Shown: positions 51,525-59,975 of the stretch, piece after piece
Layout: each line of letters begins with the position of its first letter
Numbering within the stretch: position 1 is the first letter of the stretch
NCBI RefSeq assembly: GCF_048323655.1
Contig: NZ_JBLUWW010000002.1
Location: 682,001 to 746,000, forward strand
DNA from: Salinimicrobium soli
GTDB taxonomy: Bacteria > Bacteroidota > Bacteroidia > Flavobacteriales > Flavobacteriaceae
Direction: 5' to 3'
Length of the DNA: 64,000 bases
The notes under the pieces: model-generated
Told to the model about the DNA's origin: nothing
Seen by the model: only the letters and a program-made list of their open reading frames with translations
Databases searched by the model: none
Program-made: the position numbers and the translations under genes

Positions 51525-52457
51525 TTAATTTTTAAAATCTTGTTTTACAATTTCTCTGATTCCCATTTTATAGGAAGTGGGTTTGAGGCCGAATTGCTCC
51601 TCAATTTTACTGCTGTCAAATACGTAATTGCGGTTGTATTGATACATCATCTCAACCGTTTCTCGCATCACCGGCATAAAGATACCCAGTATACGCACCA
51701 TCCATTTAGGTACCTCCCAAAGATCGGTCTTGGCATTCATCTCTTTGCCAACATATTCCACCCATTGCTTTCCGGTAGGCGGATTTTGGGCGGTTGGCAA
51801 ATGCCACACCTGCCCATAAGCTTCTTCTTTGTTCCCCAAAAAGGCAGTTGCTTTTGCAGCATCTGGGGTGAAAGTGAAAGAGTGTTTACAGTTTGCATTC
51901 CCCAGCCACATCGCTCTTTTATTTTTTTTAATAGGTTTAAAAACAGTTTCTATGAGGATGCTGTTCTGTTCTATTCCCGGGCCGTAGAAATCTGCTGAAC
52001 GTGCTATAAGAGCCTGCAGATTTTCAGTCCAAACTTCCTTCATGATCATTTCGGCAATTTCTGCCCGAATCCTTCCTTTTTTAGAGGGCGGGTCTACCAT
52101 ACTTTTCTCGGTCATATGCCCCATGCTGTCCCTGGAATACATATAAACGTTGTCAAAAAAGACCAGCTTACAGTCATGTTTTTCACAGGCTTTAATGACA
52201 TTCCGTACTATTACCGGCCAGTCCTTTTTCCACCTTCTGTATTTATACGGAAGTCCGGCTGTGAGATACACTACTTCAGAACCCTTAACAGCTTCTTTGA
52301 CCTGGGGCCATTTCCGAAGGTCTGCAGGAAATAATTCATCTTCCGGATTCACTTTTTCAGGCTTTCTACTAACCAGCCGAATGCGAGAAGTATACTCCCT
52401 AAGTGCCCGGGCAAGTTCGGTTCCTATTGGTCCTCCGGCTCCTAAAATTGTTTGCAT
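51525..52457 (-). CDS. NAD-dependent epimerase/dehydratase family protein
   Basis: This 310-residue extended-SDR protein has a glycine-rich start GAGGPIGTELARAL, a strand-turn VYLTAGLPYKYRRW, and further SDR core features. The usual YxxxK is replaced by a degenerate segment, so it may be an atypical SDR acting as a reductase or a nucleotide-sugar-independent enzyme. It is the first gene of a pair with the HIBADH-family gene. It is divergent from the VOC gene, with an AT-rich perfect inverted repeat between them. Confidence 0.82.
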   Translation of the reverse strand: MQTILGAGGPIGTELARALREYTSRIRLVSRKPEKVNPEDELFPADLRKWPQVKEAVKGSEVVYLTAGLPYKYRRWKKDWPVIVRNVIKACEKHDCKLVFFDNVYMYSRDSMGHMTEKSMVDPPSKKGRIRAEIAEMIMKEVWTENLQALIARSADFYGPGIEQNSILIETVFKPIKKNKRAMWLGNANCKHSFTFTPDAAKATAFLGNKEEAYGQVWHLPTAQNPPTGKQWVEYVGKEMNAKTDLWEVPKWMVRILGIFMPVMRETVEMMYQYNRNYVFDSSKIEEQFGLKPTSYKMGIREIVKQDFKN

Positions 52458-52512
52458 GTTGCAGGAAATTCAGATTTTAATATAAAAATATTGATTAATT
52501 GCCGGAGAAGCT

Positions 52513-52560
52513 TCTAAAAAATCCATTTTTTAGACCTCTTTCAAAAAATGATTATCTTTT
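52513..52560 (+). promoter_or_regulatory. Perfect inverted repeat and -7 element before the VOC gene
   Basis: TCTAAAAAAT-CC-ATTTTTTAGA (52513-52534) is a perfect 22-bp inverted repeat. TATCTTTT (52553-52560) is a -7-like element, again exactly 33 bp centre to centre. The half-site is unlike TGAY, so a different activator, or a chance AT-rich palindrome, is possible. Confidence 0.4.
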
Positions 52561-52565
52561 ACAGT

Positions 52566-53057
52566 ATGAAAGATTATAAGATCCCTGCTGAAACGAAAAT
52601 TGGTCATGTGCATCTAAAAGTGTCCGATCTTGAACGTGCCCTGAAATTTTACAGGGACCTTCTCGGATTTGAAATAACGGAAAGGATTGGCGACTCCGCT
52701 GTTTTTCTTTCTGCCGGCGGCTATCACCACCACATTGGCCTTAACACCTGGCACAGCAAAGGAGCTCCCCGCGCTTCACAGTCGGGAGTGGGATTGTACC
52801 ATACCGCTATTCTTTATCCGGAAAGGAAAGACCTGGCAATTGTTCTGCAGCGTTTATTGACAAATGACTATCCGCTCACCGGAATGGCAGATCATGGAGT
52901 TTCTGAAGCCATATATTTAAATGACCCCGATGGAAATGGCGTGGAACTTTACCACGACCGGCCCCGGGAACAGTGGCCGAAAAAAGAGGATGGCTCCCTG
53001 GAAATGTATACCCGTCGCCTGGATGTGGAAGATCTAATGAACGAACTAAACCGATAA
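52566..53057 (+). CDS. VOC-family protein (catechol dioxygenase/glyoxalase-like)
   Basis: This 163-residue protein starts at MKDYKIPAETKIGHVHLKVSD; an ATG six codons earlier lies within the -7 region. It has two beta-alpha-beta-beta-beta modules: metal-ligand candidates are His in IGHVHLKV and YHHHIGLN, His in LYHTAIL, and Glu in NGVELYHDRP. Members act as glyoxalases, dioxygenases or thiol transferases. It is 4 bases from the DUF3140 gene and forms an operon with it. Confidence 0.87.
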   Translation: MKDYKIPAETKIGHVHLKVSDLERALKFYRDLLGFEITERIGDSAVFLSAGGYHHHIGLNTWHSKGAPRASQSGVGLYHTAILYPERKDLAIVLQRLLTNDYPLTGMADHGVSEAIYLNDPDGNGVELYHDRPREQWPKKEDGSLEMYTRRLDVEDLMNELNR

Positions 53058-53061
53058 AAAA

Positions 53062-53397
53062 ATGAATTCAGAAGAGAAAGAAGAGATCTACAAGAAATTT
53101 TACGAACTGGTGAATATGGCTCCTGCCGAAATTGAAGACTGGCTTAAAACTGAAGAGTCCAAAGAAGTAGGGCAGGACAGTGGTGATGGAGAATCCATAG
53201 GGCACAAAAGCGGAAAGAAGATCATCAGGATTAAACGCACCAGGAAAGATGAACTTACCTCAGCAGATTATGAGCATATGCAAAAGGTAAATGGCTATGT
53301 CAAAAGGCATCTCGCCCAGCGGCCTGAAGGGAATATAAAAGATACTCCCTGGCGTTACAGTCTAATGAACTGGGGCCATGACCCCCTTAAAGATTGA
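53062..53397 (+). CDS. DUF3140 family protein
   Basis: This 111-residue charged cytoplasmic protein has the hallmark LVNMAPAEIEDWLKTEESKEVG near 13-35 and a C-terminal AQRPEGNIKDTPWRYSLMNWG, both typical of DUF3140. It has a lysine/arginine-rich middle (SGKKIIRIKRTRK). The function is unknown. It is the second gene after the VOC protein. Confidence 0.85.
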   Translation: MNSEEKEEIYKKFYELVNMAPAEIEDWLKTEESKEVGQDSGDGESIGHKSGKKIIRIKRTRKDELTSADYEHMQKVNGYVKRHLAQRPEGNIKDTPWRYSLMNWGHDPLKD

Positions 53398-53430
53398 GTT
53401 GAAGGGGTTCCAAAAAAGGCATTTTTAAGC

Positions 53431-54030
53431 CTATTTCTTTTCCTCCTGTTTGATTGGCGGAGTTACCATGATATGTGCGCGGTGGGTACCGGGATCCATG
53501 ATCCATGGCATACCGGGAGCAAAAGGTTTGGTGGGTAAACCTGTGGACTCTGCAGTAGCATAAGGTATATAGATCACATACCTGAAATTGCCATCTTTCA
53601 GTTCTCCGGTTTCGGAGTTATAATTCTCATTGGTCCCGCTTAAGATATACATCATACTGGGAGCATCAGGCATTGGTAATTCTCCGGAATCTGCCTCTTT
53701 TTTTCTGATCTCTCTCTTTTCCATTTCCGATTTTCCCTCTGCGGTCAGTTGTCTTCCGCGGGCGATAAATGGTTCCAGTTTTTTAGAATAGCAGGAAACT
53801 CTTACTCCTTCCTGGTTCGGGTCATCAGCCACACAAATAATTCCGCCTTTTCCTTCCCGAAGGGTGATCAGTTTTCCGTTAACATTATAACCCAAAACCG
53901 TTGCAGTTTCCCGTTCCTCTTCTGGTGCAGCCAAAACAGCGGTTTTAATTTGAACTTCTGCGGGCAAAATTGTTTGTGCGTTCGCAATAACAGGGAACAA
54001 CATTAGTAGCAGTATCTTAACAGTCCTCAT
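53431..54030 (-). CDS. Exported protein of unknown function
   Basis: This 199-residue protein starts at MRTVKILLLMLFPVIANAQT, an SPI signal with cleavage after ANA. The frame is open upstream to 54135, but that part is non-conserved-looking and crosses a terminator. The mature protein has a beta-rich start (TAVLAAPEEERETATVLGYN), one Cys pair (IICVADD, VSCYSKK), a charged helix and a C-terminal block with PFAPGMPWIMDPGTHRAHIMV. I do not recognise the family. It is probably periplasmic and monocistronic. Confidence 0.75.
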   Translation of the reverse strand: MRTVKILLLMLFPVIANAQTILPAEVQIKTAVLAAPEEERETATVLGYNVNGKLITLREGKGGIICVADDPNQEGVRVSCYSKKLEPFIARGRQLTAEGKSEMEKREIRKKEADSGELPMPDAPSMMYILSGTNENYNSETGELKDGNFRYVIYIPYATAESTGLPTKPFAPGMPWIMDPGTHRAHIMVTPPIKQEEKK

Positions 54031-54117
54031 AATTACAGATCTTATTGGGTTGATTTCTTTAAATGTACTAAAAAATGCTGTACTTCTAAATACCGATAAT
54101 GAACTGCTGAAGACAAA

Positions 54118-54148
54118 AAAAAGATCCTGACTCATTCAGGATCTTTTT
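54118..54148. terminator. Terminator with 13-bp perfect stem
   Basis: AAAAAGATCCTGA (54118-54130), loop CTCAT, TCAGGATCTTTTT (54136-54148). It overlaps the last codons of the small membrane-protein gene and would terminate it on the minus strand. The stem is symmetrical enough to work both ways. Confidence 0.75.
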
Positions 54149-54272
54149 GCAACTCTTCATACGCTTTGATCTTTTGTTCAATTAGTTTCCGTTGCTTCCT
54201 GTGATAGAACAACAGAATAAGGACAAAAATGATAGAAAGGCAGGCCAACCCGATTCCAATATAACCGATCAT
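54132..54272 (-). CDS. Small single-pass membrane protein (46 aa)
   Basis: The frame MIGYIGIGLACLSIIFVLIL continues with LFYHRKQRKLIEQKIKAYEEL and ends QKDPE. It has one N-terminal membrane helix (about 3-23), a basic stop-transfer patch and an amphipathic coiled-coil tail. The stop codon lies within the terminator hairpin at 54118-54148, a compact arrangement seen at genuine small genes. No family is recognised. It is short, but composition and the terminator support it. Confidence 0.6.
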   Translation of the reverse strand: MIGYIGIGLACLSIIFVLILLFYHRKQRKLIEQKIKAYEELQKDPE

Positions 54273-54363
54273 TTTGTAGAATTTTCCCTAAATGTAGTAA
54301 GTGAGAAGGTACATTCTTTACGGAAATCCTCATTTTACTGAAAAATAATCAGTTAAGCCAGAT

Positions 54364-55332
54364 CTAATCCCATTCCAACAGCCTTTTTTCACCCTCTATA
54401 TTTTTAATGTCGGTGATATCCTGAGACATTTCTATTACTCCGCGGTACTTTTTATCCTTATCACGTACAGCGAAATACCTGATGTAAATGAGTCTTTCTT
54501 TGAAATTGATCCAGAAAGAAGCTTCGTTCCGGTTGCCCTTTTTAAATTCTTCCAGGATCTTCAGCACTGTTCCCACACTTTTTGGAGGATGACAGAATTT
54601 GACTTCCCTGCCAATGATACCTGCACTGCGAGGAAATACGCGCTCTTCCCCACGGTTATAGAAGATAACCTTGTCGTTCTCATCCACATAGGTGAGGTCC
54701 AGGGGCATGGTTTTTAGCAACAGGTTTACCTGCTCCACAGTCATATAGCCTTCGTCATAGTGAGACGTGTTATCAAGAGAAAAGGAAAGCTCCCTCTTTG
54801 TGTGGTCATCGCTGGGGTGAATATATTCAGGTTCTTCCTGAAAACCGGCGGGGGCTTCAGCCAACATCCAGCCTATTTCTTCTTCACCCTTTCTGGCTTC
54901 TTTCCAGTCTTCTTCAGTCAACAGGTCGAGGGAATGGGGGAATAGCACATTTTCTTCAATGAGAAGCAGCCGGTAGATGCCGCTAATGAGATATGAACTA
55001 TCTGCTTTTGCTTCCTGGTATTCCCTGTTTTCGATCTTCTTCCGAAGCAACCGAAATTGCTCCCGTAAGTTGTCATGGAAAGACCACATTCCTTGAGAAG
55101 GACCATTCCAGCCGCGTTTTTCAAGATAGGGGAACAACTGGTTCTCTTTTCGCTCAAAACGCCGTTCTATCTGTTGTAACTGATTGAAGATATTATAGAA
55201 TTTCTGGTATTCCTTCTCGGGATCGGTGGCCTTCAATTCTTCGGAAAGTTCCAGTATAAGTTCTTTTTCTTTAAAGTAAATGCTAACGGGATGTCCCTGT
55301 GGCAGGGCTTCAATATCAAGTGTTTCGTTCAT
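54364..55332 (-). CDS. Hemerythrin-like/DUF438-type PAS protein
   Basis: This 322-residue protein starts at MNETLDIEALPQGHPVSIYF; the frame is open upstream, but the -7 element at 55355-55362 fits this start. The N-terminal helical domain (about 12-150) has hemerythrin-type residues (GHPVSIYF, FERKENQLFPYLEKRG, WSFHDNLREQFR, IEENVLFPHSLDLL), followed by a PAS domain (about 195-315) with the VKFCHPPKSVGTVLKILEEF motif of DUF438 proteins. Such proteins are thought to sense oxygen, NO or redox state. No output domain follows. It is monocistronic, preceded by a perfect operator TGACTATAGTCA, so it is a predicted regulon member. Confidence 0.82.
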   Translation of the reverse strand: MNETLDIEALPQGHPVSIYFKEKELILELSEELKATDPEKEYQKFYNIFNQLQQIERRFERKENQLFPYLEKRGWNGPSQGMWSFHDNLREQFRLLRKKIENREYQEAKADSSYLISGIYRLLLIEENVLFPHSLDLLTEEDWKEARKGEEEIGWMLAEAPAGFQEEPEYIHPSDDHTKRELSFSLDNTSHYDEGYMTVEQVNLLLKTMPLDLTYVDENDKVIFYNRGEERVFPRSAGIIGREVKFCHPPKSVGTVLKILEEFKKGNRNEASFWINFKERLIYIRYFAVRDKDKKYRGVIEMSQDITDIKNIEGEKRLLEWD

Positions 55333-55354
55333 GGTTCCGGTATTTTGTTCGGGG

Positions 55355-55397
55355 CAAAGGAAGAAAACCATCAGAAGCTTAATTATGACTATAGTCA
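55355..55397 (-). promoter_or_regulatory. Predicted operator and promoter of the hemerythrin/PAS gene
   Basis: TGACTATAGTCA (55386-55397) is a fully palindromic 12-mer. TTCCTTTG (minus strand of 55355-55362) differs from TAnnTTTG at one position and is centred exactly 33 bp away. Fits the shared activator layout. Confidence 0.6.
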
Positions 55398-55444
55398 CAA
55401 GCCGAAAATAATTCGGAGACTTTTGTCCCAAAAATGCCATTTCC

Positions 55445-55487
55445 TGATCTTCGTCATATTTTGATCAGCATGATGCTATTTTCTTTG
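55445..55487 (+). promoter_or_regulatory. Predicted operator and promoter of the U32/ferredoxin operon
   Basis: TGATCTTCGTCA (55445-55456) has the mixed TGAT/GTCA arms seen at 6358-6369. TTTCTTTG at 55480-55487 keeps the TTTG part of the -7 element and is centred exactly 33 bp away. The start codon is about 60 bases further on. Confidence 0.5.
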
Positions 55488-55551
55488 CCACCTGAAAAAA
55501 TTAGCCCGGCAATCACTTTTTTGCTGAGGCTGTGTATATATTCTGAAAATT

Positions 55552-56793
55552 ATGGCAAGATCTGGTAAGATGGAATTGATGGCCCCTGCAGGTAATTTTG
55601 AATCCTTGCAGGCGGCAATTGACAACGGGGCAGATTCCGTTTACTTTGGGGTGGAGCAGCTCAATATGCGTGCACGTGCTTCCATTAATTTTACGATGGA
55701 TGACCTGCCGGAGATAGTTATAAGATGCGAGGCTAAGAAAGTCCGCAGCTATCTTACTTTGAATACCATAGTCTACGACCATGATCTTTCCTTAATTAAA
55801 ACTTTGCTGGCTAAGGCCAAAGAGGCGGGAGTAACTGCAGTGATCGCTTCAGATCAGGCGGTGATCGCTTCTGCACGTGCAATGGGGGTCAATGTGCATA
55901 TTTCCACTCAGTTGAACATTACCAATATTGAGACTGTAAAGTTCTACAGCCTGTTTGCTGAAACCATGGTGCTGTCTCGGGAACTTAGTTTGCGGCAGGT
56001 GAAAAAGATCACCGAGCAGATCGAAAAAGAACAAATTAAAGGCCCATCCGGAGAACTGGTCAAAATTGAGGTTTTTGGCCATGGAGCCCTTTGTATGGCA
56101 GTTTCCGGAAAATGTTATCTAAGCCTGCACTCACACAATTCATCGGCCAACCGCGGCGCCTGTAAACAGAACTGCCGAAAGAAATACACGGTGATCGACC
56201 AGGAATCCGGTTTTGAGGTGGAGATCGATAATGAATATATGATGTCTCCAAAAGACCTTTGTACTATCAACTTTTTGGACGAAGTGGCCGATGCCGGAGT
56301 ACAGGTGTTGAAGATAGAAGGCCGTGGCCGCGCACCTGAATATGTGGCGACCGTCACAAAAGCCTATCGCGAAGCCATTGATGCACTTCAAAATGGATGT
56401 TTTTCCGAAGAGAAAGTGGAGCAGTGGATGGAAGAACTCAGTAAAGTCTATAACCGCGGATTCTGGAGTGGATATTACCTGGGGCAGCAACTGGGAGAAT
56501 GGAGCAAAACTTCCGGATCCCAGGCATCACAAAAAAAGGTGTACGTGGGGAAAGGAATGCATTATTTTCCCAAAGCCGGGGTAGCCGAATTCCAAATAGA
56601 AGCATACGACATCAAAAAAGGGGACAGGATATTAGTCACCGGCCCAAGCACCGGAGCTCAGGAACTGGTGCTGGAGGAAATGTTTGTGAACGACGTGGCT
56701 TCAGACAAAGCTACCAAAGGTGACAGCTGTACTATAAAAACCCCTTTCCGGGTGCGACTTTCAGACAGACTTTACAAACTGGTGGAAGCCTGA
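55552..56793 (+). CDS. Peptidase U32 family protein (RlhA/TrhP-like)
   Basis: This 413-residue protein has the U32 start ELMAPAGNFESLQAAIDNGADSVYFGV and the family signature EVFGHGALCMAVSGKCYLS, followed by NRGACKQNCRKKY, a cysteine set that may bind an FeS cluster. The C-terminal small barrel (about 330-413) is present. U32 proteins are collagenase-like in name, but several act in tRNA or rRNA hydroxylation (TrhP, RlhA) with FeS proteins. The next gene is a [4Fe-4S] ferredoxin that overlaps its stop codon (TGATG), so the ferredoxin is probably its electron partner. Confidence 0.9.
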   Translation: MARSGKMELMAPAGNFESLQAAIDNGADSVYFGVEQLNMRARASINFTMDDLPEIVIRCEAKKVRSYLTLNTIVYDHDLSLIKTLLAKAKEAGVTAVIASDQAVIASARAMGVNVHISTQLNITNIETVKFYSLFAETMVLSRELSLRQVKKITEQIEKEQIKGPSGELVKIEVFGHGALCMAVSGKCYLSLHSHNSSANRGACKQNCRKKYTVIDQESGFEVEIDNEYMMSPKDLCTINFLDEVADAGVQVLKIEGRGRAPEYVATVTKAYREAIDALQNGCFSEEKVEQWMEELSKVYNRGFWSGYYLGQQLGEWSKTSGSQASQKKVYVGKGMHYFPKAGVAEFQIEAYDIKKGDRILVTGPSTGAQELVLEEMFVNDVASDKATKGDSCTIKTPFRVRLSDRLYKLVEA

Positions 56794-57023
56794 TGGTGGT
56801 GATAACCTTGCAGCGGCCCAAGTGCATTGGATGCAATTACTGCGTCGAACTGGCGCCGGAACAGTTCCGGATGTCCAAAAAAGACGGAAAATGTGTGCTG
56901 CTCAAGGCAACCGACAAAAAAGGCTTTCACACCCTAAAATCCCCCGACCATTCCATTCTGGAATCCGCTGAAGCTGCCGCAAAGGCTTGTCCTGTAAAAA
57001 TAATTTCAGTAAAGGAAATTTGA
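56793..57023 (+). CDS. Single-cluster [4Fe-4S] ferredoxin
   Basis: This 76-residue protein has Cys11, Cys14 and Cys17 in CIGCNYC and the distal Cys in AKACPVKI, which bind one [4Fe-4S] cluster. The TGATG overlap with the U32 gene shows translational coupling. Most of this gene (56835-57023) recurs as a damaged copy at 59976-60165, on the far side of ppc. FdxA-type ferredoxins are members of the DosR regulon in mycobacteria, a parallel to the operator found upstream of this operon. Confidence 0.92.
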   Translation: MVVITLQRPKCIGCNYCVELAPEQFRMSKKDGKCVLLKATDKKGFHTLKSPDHSILESAEAAAKACPVKIISVKEI

Positions 57024-57034
57024 ATTTATAAAAA

Positions 57035-57061
57035 AAGCACACGCTTTGAGAACGTGTGCTT
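57035..57061 (-). terminator. Intrinsic terminator of ppc
   Basis: AAGCACACG (57035-57043) pairs with CGTGTGCTT (57053-57061) over 9 bp. On the minus strand it is followed by a run of T (about six). It lies between the convergent ferredoxin and ppc genes and mainly serves ppc. Confidence 0.75.
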
Positions 57062-57086
57062 GTTAATACTTGACTCCATCTCAGGA

Positions 57087-59771
57087 TCAACCGGTATTTT
57101 TAAGTCCGCTGGCAAGTGCGGTAGTAATTTGCAGTAGATGTGTTACTAAACTGTCATCTTCTGTTTTGCTCTGAGACTTTCTCCATTCTTCCAGGTATTT
57201 GATCTGTAACCTGTGCAGGGAGATCAAAACGTCTTTTCTTCGATCCAGATTATCCAGTAAGCTCAGTCTTCTTTCTTCACGTTTTTGTTCAAACATGGCA
57301 GCGACCTCATCCAGGCCTTTTTCATGCTCGTTTTTAATAAGAGTAGTCAATTCTTTCCTTACCTCAGGATCCTGCACAAGGGAGGCGTAGGCTTCCATTA
57401 CATCGGGTTCTGCATTCATAAGGTTCGTTTCAACCTGTATCAACACATATCTGAAAAAAGGCCATTCATGGGAAACATTTTTTAATTGTTGGTATTGTTC
57501 AGGATTCTCAGATCTCAATTTCTGTAAGGCAGATCCTAATCCATACCAACCGGTAATAGTAAAACGCGATTGATTCCAACTAAAGACCCAGGGTATAGCC
57601 CTTAAGTCATTTAAGGTTCTTGTGCCGGTTCGTCTTGCAGGGCGGGACCCAATCTTACTCAATTCCAGGACGTCTATTGGAGTGGCCTCACCATAAAAAG
57701 TGAGAAAAGAAGGATGCCCGATCAATTTCTGATATTTCTCTCTGGAGTATTCTGCCAATTGCCTTAGCGCCTTAATTGGAAACTCTTCTCTAGTAGCCGG
57801 ATATAGCCGGTTCCCGGTTTGTAAAGCAGTTCCCGAAAGTAGCATTTCGAGGTTATAAGTGGCTGTAAGCATATTGGCAAATTGCTGGGCTATGGTCTCG
57901 CCCTGGACGGTAAGCTTGATCTCTCCGCTCAAACTTCCGGGAGGCATACTTTCCAGGAAACGGTGGTATTTACCGCCACCTCTACTTATGGTTCCTCCAA
58001 TTCCATGGAAAAACCGCAATTCTACTCCGTGCTTGTCTCCGGTCTCAGTAAGGGCTTTTTCCGCCCGGTAGATATTCCACCGGCTGGCCAGTATTCCTCC
58101 GTCTTTGTTACTATCGCTGTAACCCAGCATGATCTCCTGTGTTCTTTTCTCCTTTCCGGGATAGGAGGGATGACTAAGGAAGCTGTCCAGTATATCTCCG
58201 GAAACCAGAAGGTCATCAATGGTTTCAAATAATGGAACTACCTGGAAAGTATCCCTGTCAATACCAACTTCTCTAAAGAATAGATATATTACAAGTAAAT
58301 CACTTAACTGTCGGGTCATACTTACAATGAAGGAGCCTACTCCCTGCGGGCCATATTTGTCGGTATGTTTTTTTACTACCTTATAACTTTCCAGAACTTT
58401 ATCAGCTTCCGGACCAAAAGATTTGCCTGCTATGGCAAAGGGCCGTGGGTTTTTTAATTCTTCCGAAATAAATTTCACCCGCTCCTCTTCACTCCAGGTC
58501 CTGTATTTGGGTAGATCAGGTAAGGTATGACTAAGAATCTGTTCCAGCGCTTTATCGTGAAATTCACTGTTTTGCCTAATGTCAAGACGGGCAAGGTGGA
58601 ATCCAAAGCATTGAATTATACGTTCTACAGGGAACAAAAGATCTTCTGCAATTCGTTTAGCACCTATCTCCAGAAGGCTTTCCCTTAATATTTGTAAATC
58701 CTGGTACAGATCTCCCGGCCGGTTATAAATTAAAGTATCCTTATTTGCATCGTCTTTGGTATTTTCCAGCTGTAGAAGAACAAGACTTACAAATTGTCTC
58801 CAGGGTTCATATGGATTTCTGGAAAGAACCTGCTTTCCAGCTTCTCCCAGCTCATTTGATTTTTTAGTAATGGCTTCCTGAAGTTCTTGGGTAACCTTAT
58901 TACGTGTTCCCGAAAAACTAATAGCTGCCGCCAAACGTTGAAGTTCATCATGCACCAGTTCCAGAGCTGTCTTTCTGTGTTCGATCAAAGTTGATTTGGT
59001 GACAGCAGCTGTAACATAGGGGTGGCCGTCGCGATCGCCACCTACCCAGGTGCCAAATTCCATAGTTGGAAAGCTAAGATTTTCCTGAGAAAAGCCCATA
59101 TTGAGCCAACTCTGCTTCAATTGAATGTCACTTTTTCTCAATGCCTGTGGGAAAACTTTACTGTAATAGTGTACAACGTTCCTTCTCTCCATCTCTACAG
59201 TTGGCTTTTTGAGATAGACCTCTCCCGTGCGCCACCATCTTTCAAGCAGCGTCTTAATATCCTCAGCAACTACTTTGCGCTCAATAAAAGAATAGGAGGT
59301 GTTCTTCAGCTTTATCAGGTTTAAGTAGATCTCCCGATGCAGCTCAAGTATTGAGATTCGCTTTGTTTCTGTAGGGTGTGCAGTAAGTACAGGTATCAGT
59401 TTTACTTTCTCAATGATCTTCTGCATTTGTTCTTCGCTCAGGCCTTTCTCCTTCCAGCGGTGAAAAGTTTCACTCCAGGATCCTCTTATAGCTTTCATCC
59501 CATTACTGTCAGTAAGCTTACGGCGGTATTGTACTGCACCATTCTCTTCCACCAGGTTCATAAGCTGCAAGTAAATACTCAATACCTGGATTTGTTTTTT
59601 TTCCAGGGCAACATTTGATGAAATTGAATCTTTTAGATCTTCATGCCTGGTCAATAAATTGGCCAGTTCATGCTCACCAAGGTCGGTTAGGACTTCCTGA
59701 AAGCAACTGGTGAGAAATTGCATGTCTGTGTCTATTTTTTTAAATGCCTTATTTTGGGTGTTCTCTACCAT
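57087..59771 (-). CDS. ppc: Phosphoenolpyruvate carboxylase
   Basis: This 894-residue enzyme fixes bicarbonate onto PEP to give oxaloacetate. It is complete, with the VLTAHPTETKR motif (catalytic His), GYSDSNKDGG, FHGIGGTISRGGG and the C-terminal NTG tail of the family. The start MVENTQNKAF is followed by the typical LTSCFQEVLTDLGEHEL helix. It is monocistronic. It is bordered on one side by the ferredoxin gene and on the other by a damaged ferredoxin copy in the same orientation as the first, so ppc lies between two direct repeats about 3 kb apart. Confidence 0.96.
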   Translation of the reverse strand: MVENTQNKAFKKIDTDMQFLTSCFQEVLTDLGEHELANLLTRHEDLKDSISSNVALEKKQIQVLSIYLQLMNLVEENGAVQYRRKLTDSNGMKAIRGSWSETFHRWKEKGLSEEQMQKIIEKVKLIPVLTAHPTETKRISILELHREIYLNLIKLKNTSYSFIERKVVAEDIKTLLERWWRTGEVYLKKPTVEMERRNVVHYYSKVFPQALRKSDIQLKQSWLNMGFSQENLSFPTMEFGTWVGGDRDGHPYVTAAVTKSTLIEHRKTALELVHDELQRLAAAISFSGTRNKVTQELQEAITKKSNELGEAGKQVLSRNPYEPWRQFVSLVLLQLENTKDDANKDTLIYNRPGDLYQDLQILRESLLEIGAKRIAEDLLFPVERIIQCFGFHLARLDIRQNSEFHDKALEQILSHTLPDLPKYRTWSEEERVKFISEELKNPRPFAIAGKSFGPEADKVLESYKVVKKHTDKYGPQGVGSFIVSMTRQLSDLLVIYLFFREVGIDRDTFQVVPLFETIDDLLVSGDILDSFLSHPSYPGKEKRTQEIMLGYSDSNKDGGILASRWNIYRAEKALTETGDKHGVELRFFHGIGGTISRGGGKYHRFLESMPPGSLSGEIKLTVQGETIAQQFANMLTATYNLEMLLSGTALQTGNRLYPATREEFPIKALRQLAEYSREKYQKLIGHPSFLTFYGEATPIDVLELSKIGSRPARRTGTRTLNDLRAIPWVFSWNQSRFTITGWYGLGSALQKLRSENPEQYQQLKNVSHEWPFFRYVLIQVETNLMNAEPDVMEAYASLVQDPEVRKELTTLIKNEHEKGLDEVAAMFEQKREERRLSLLDNLDRRKDVLISLHRLQIKYLEEWRKSQSKTEDDSLVTHLLQITTALASGLKNTG

Positions 59772-59975
59772 TTTTAAAATGAATTTGTAAGGATATTTTG
59801 AGTCAACAATTTACTGAAACCATCACCGACTTTAAAGGATGTAAGGCATTTAAAAGTGAAAAAATTAAGAAAACGTTTTAGTAAATCATAAAAGCTAGAA
59901 GGGTTTTATGAGAATATAACTTTTCTATACTCTTTGCATTATGATGGTGCCTCTTCTTTGAAAAACTACTCAAAG

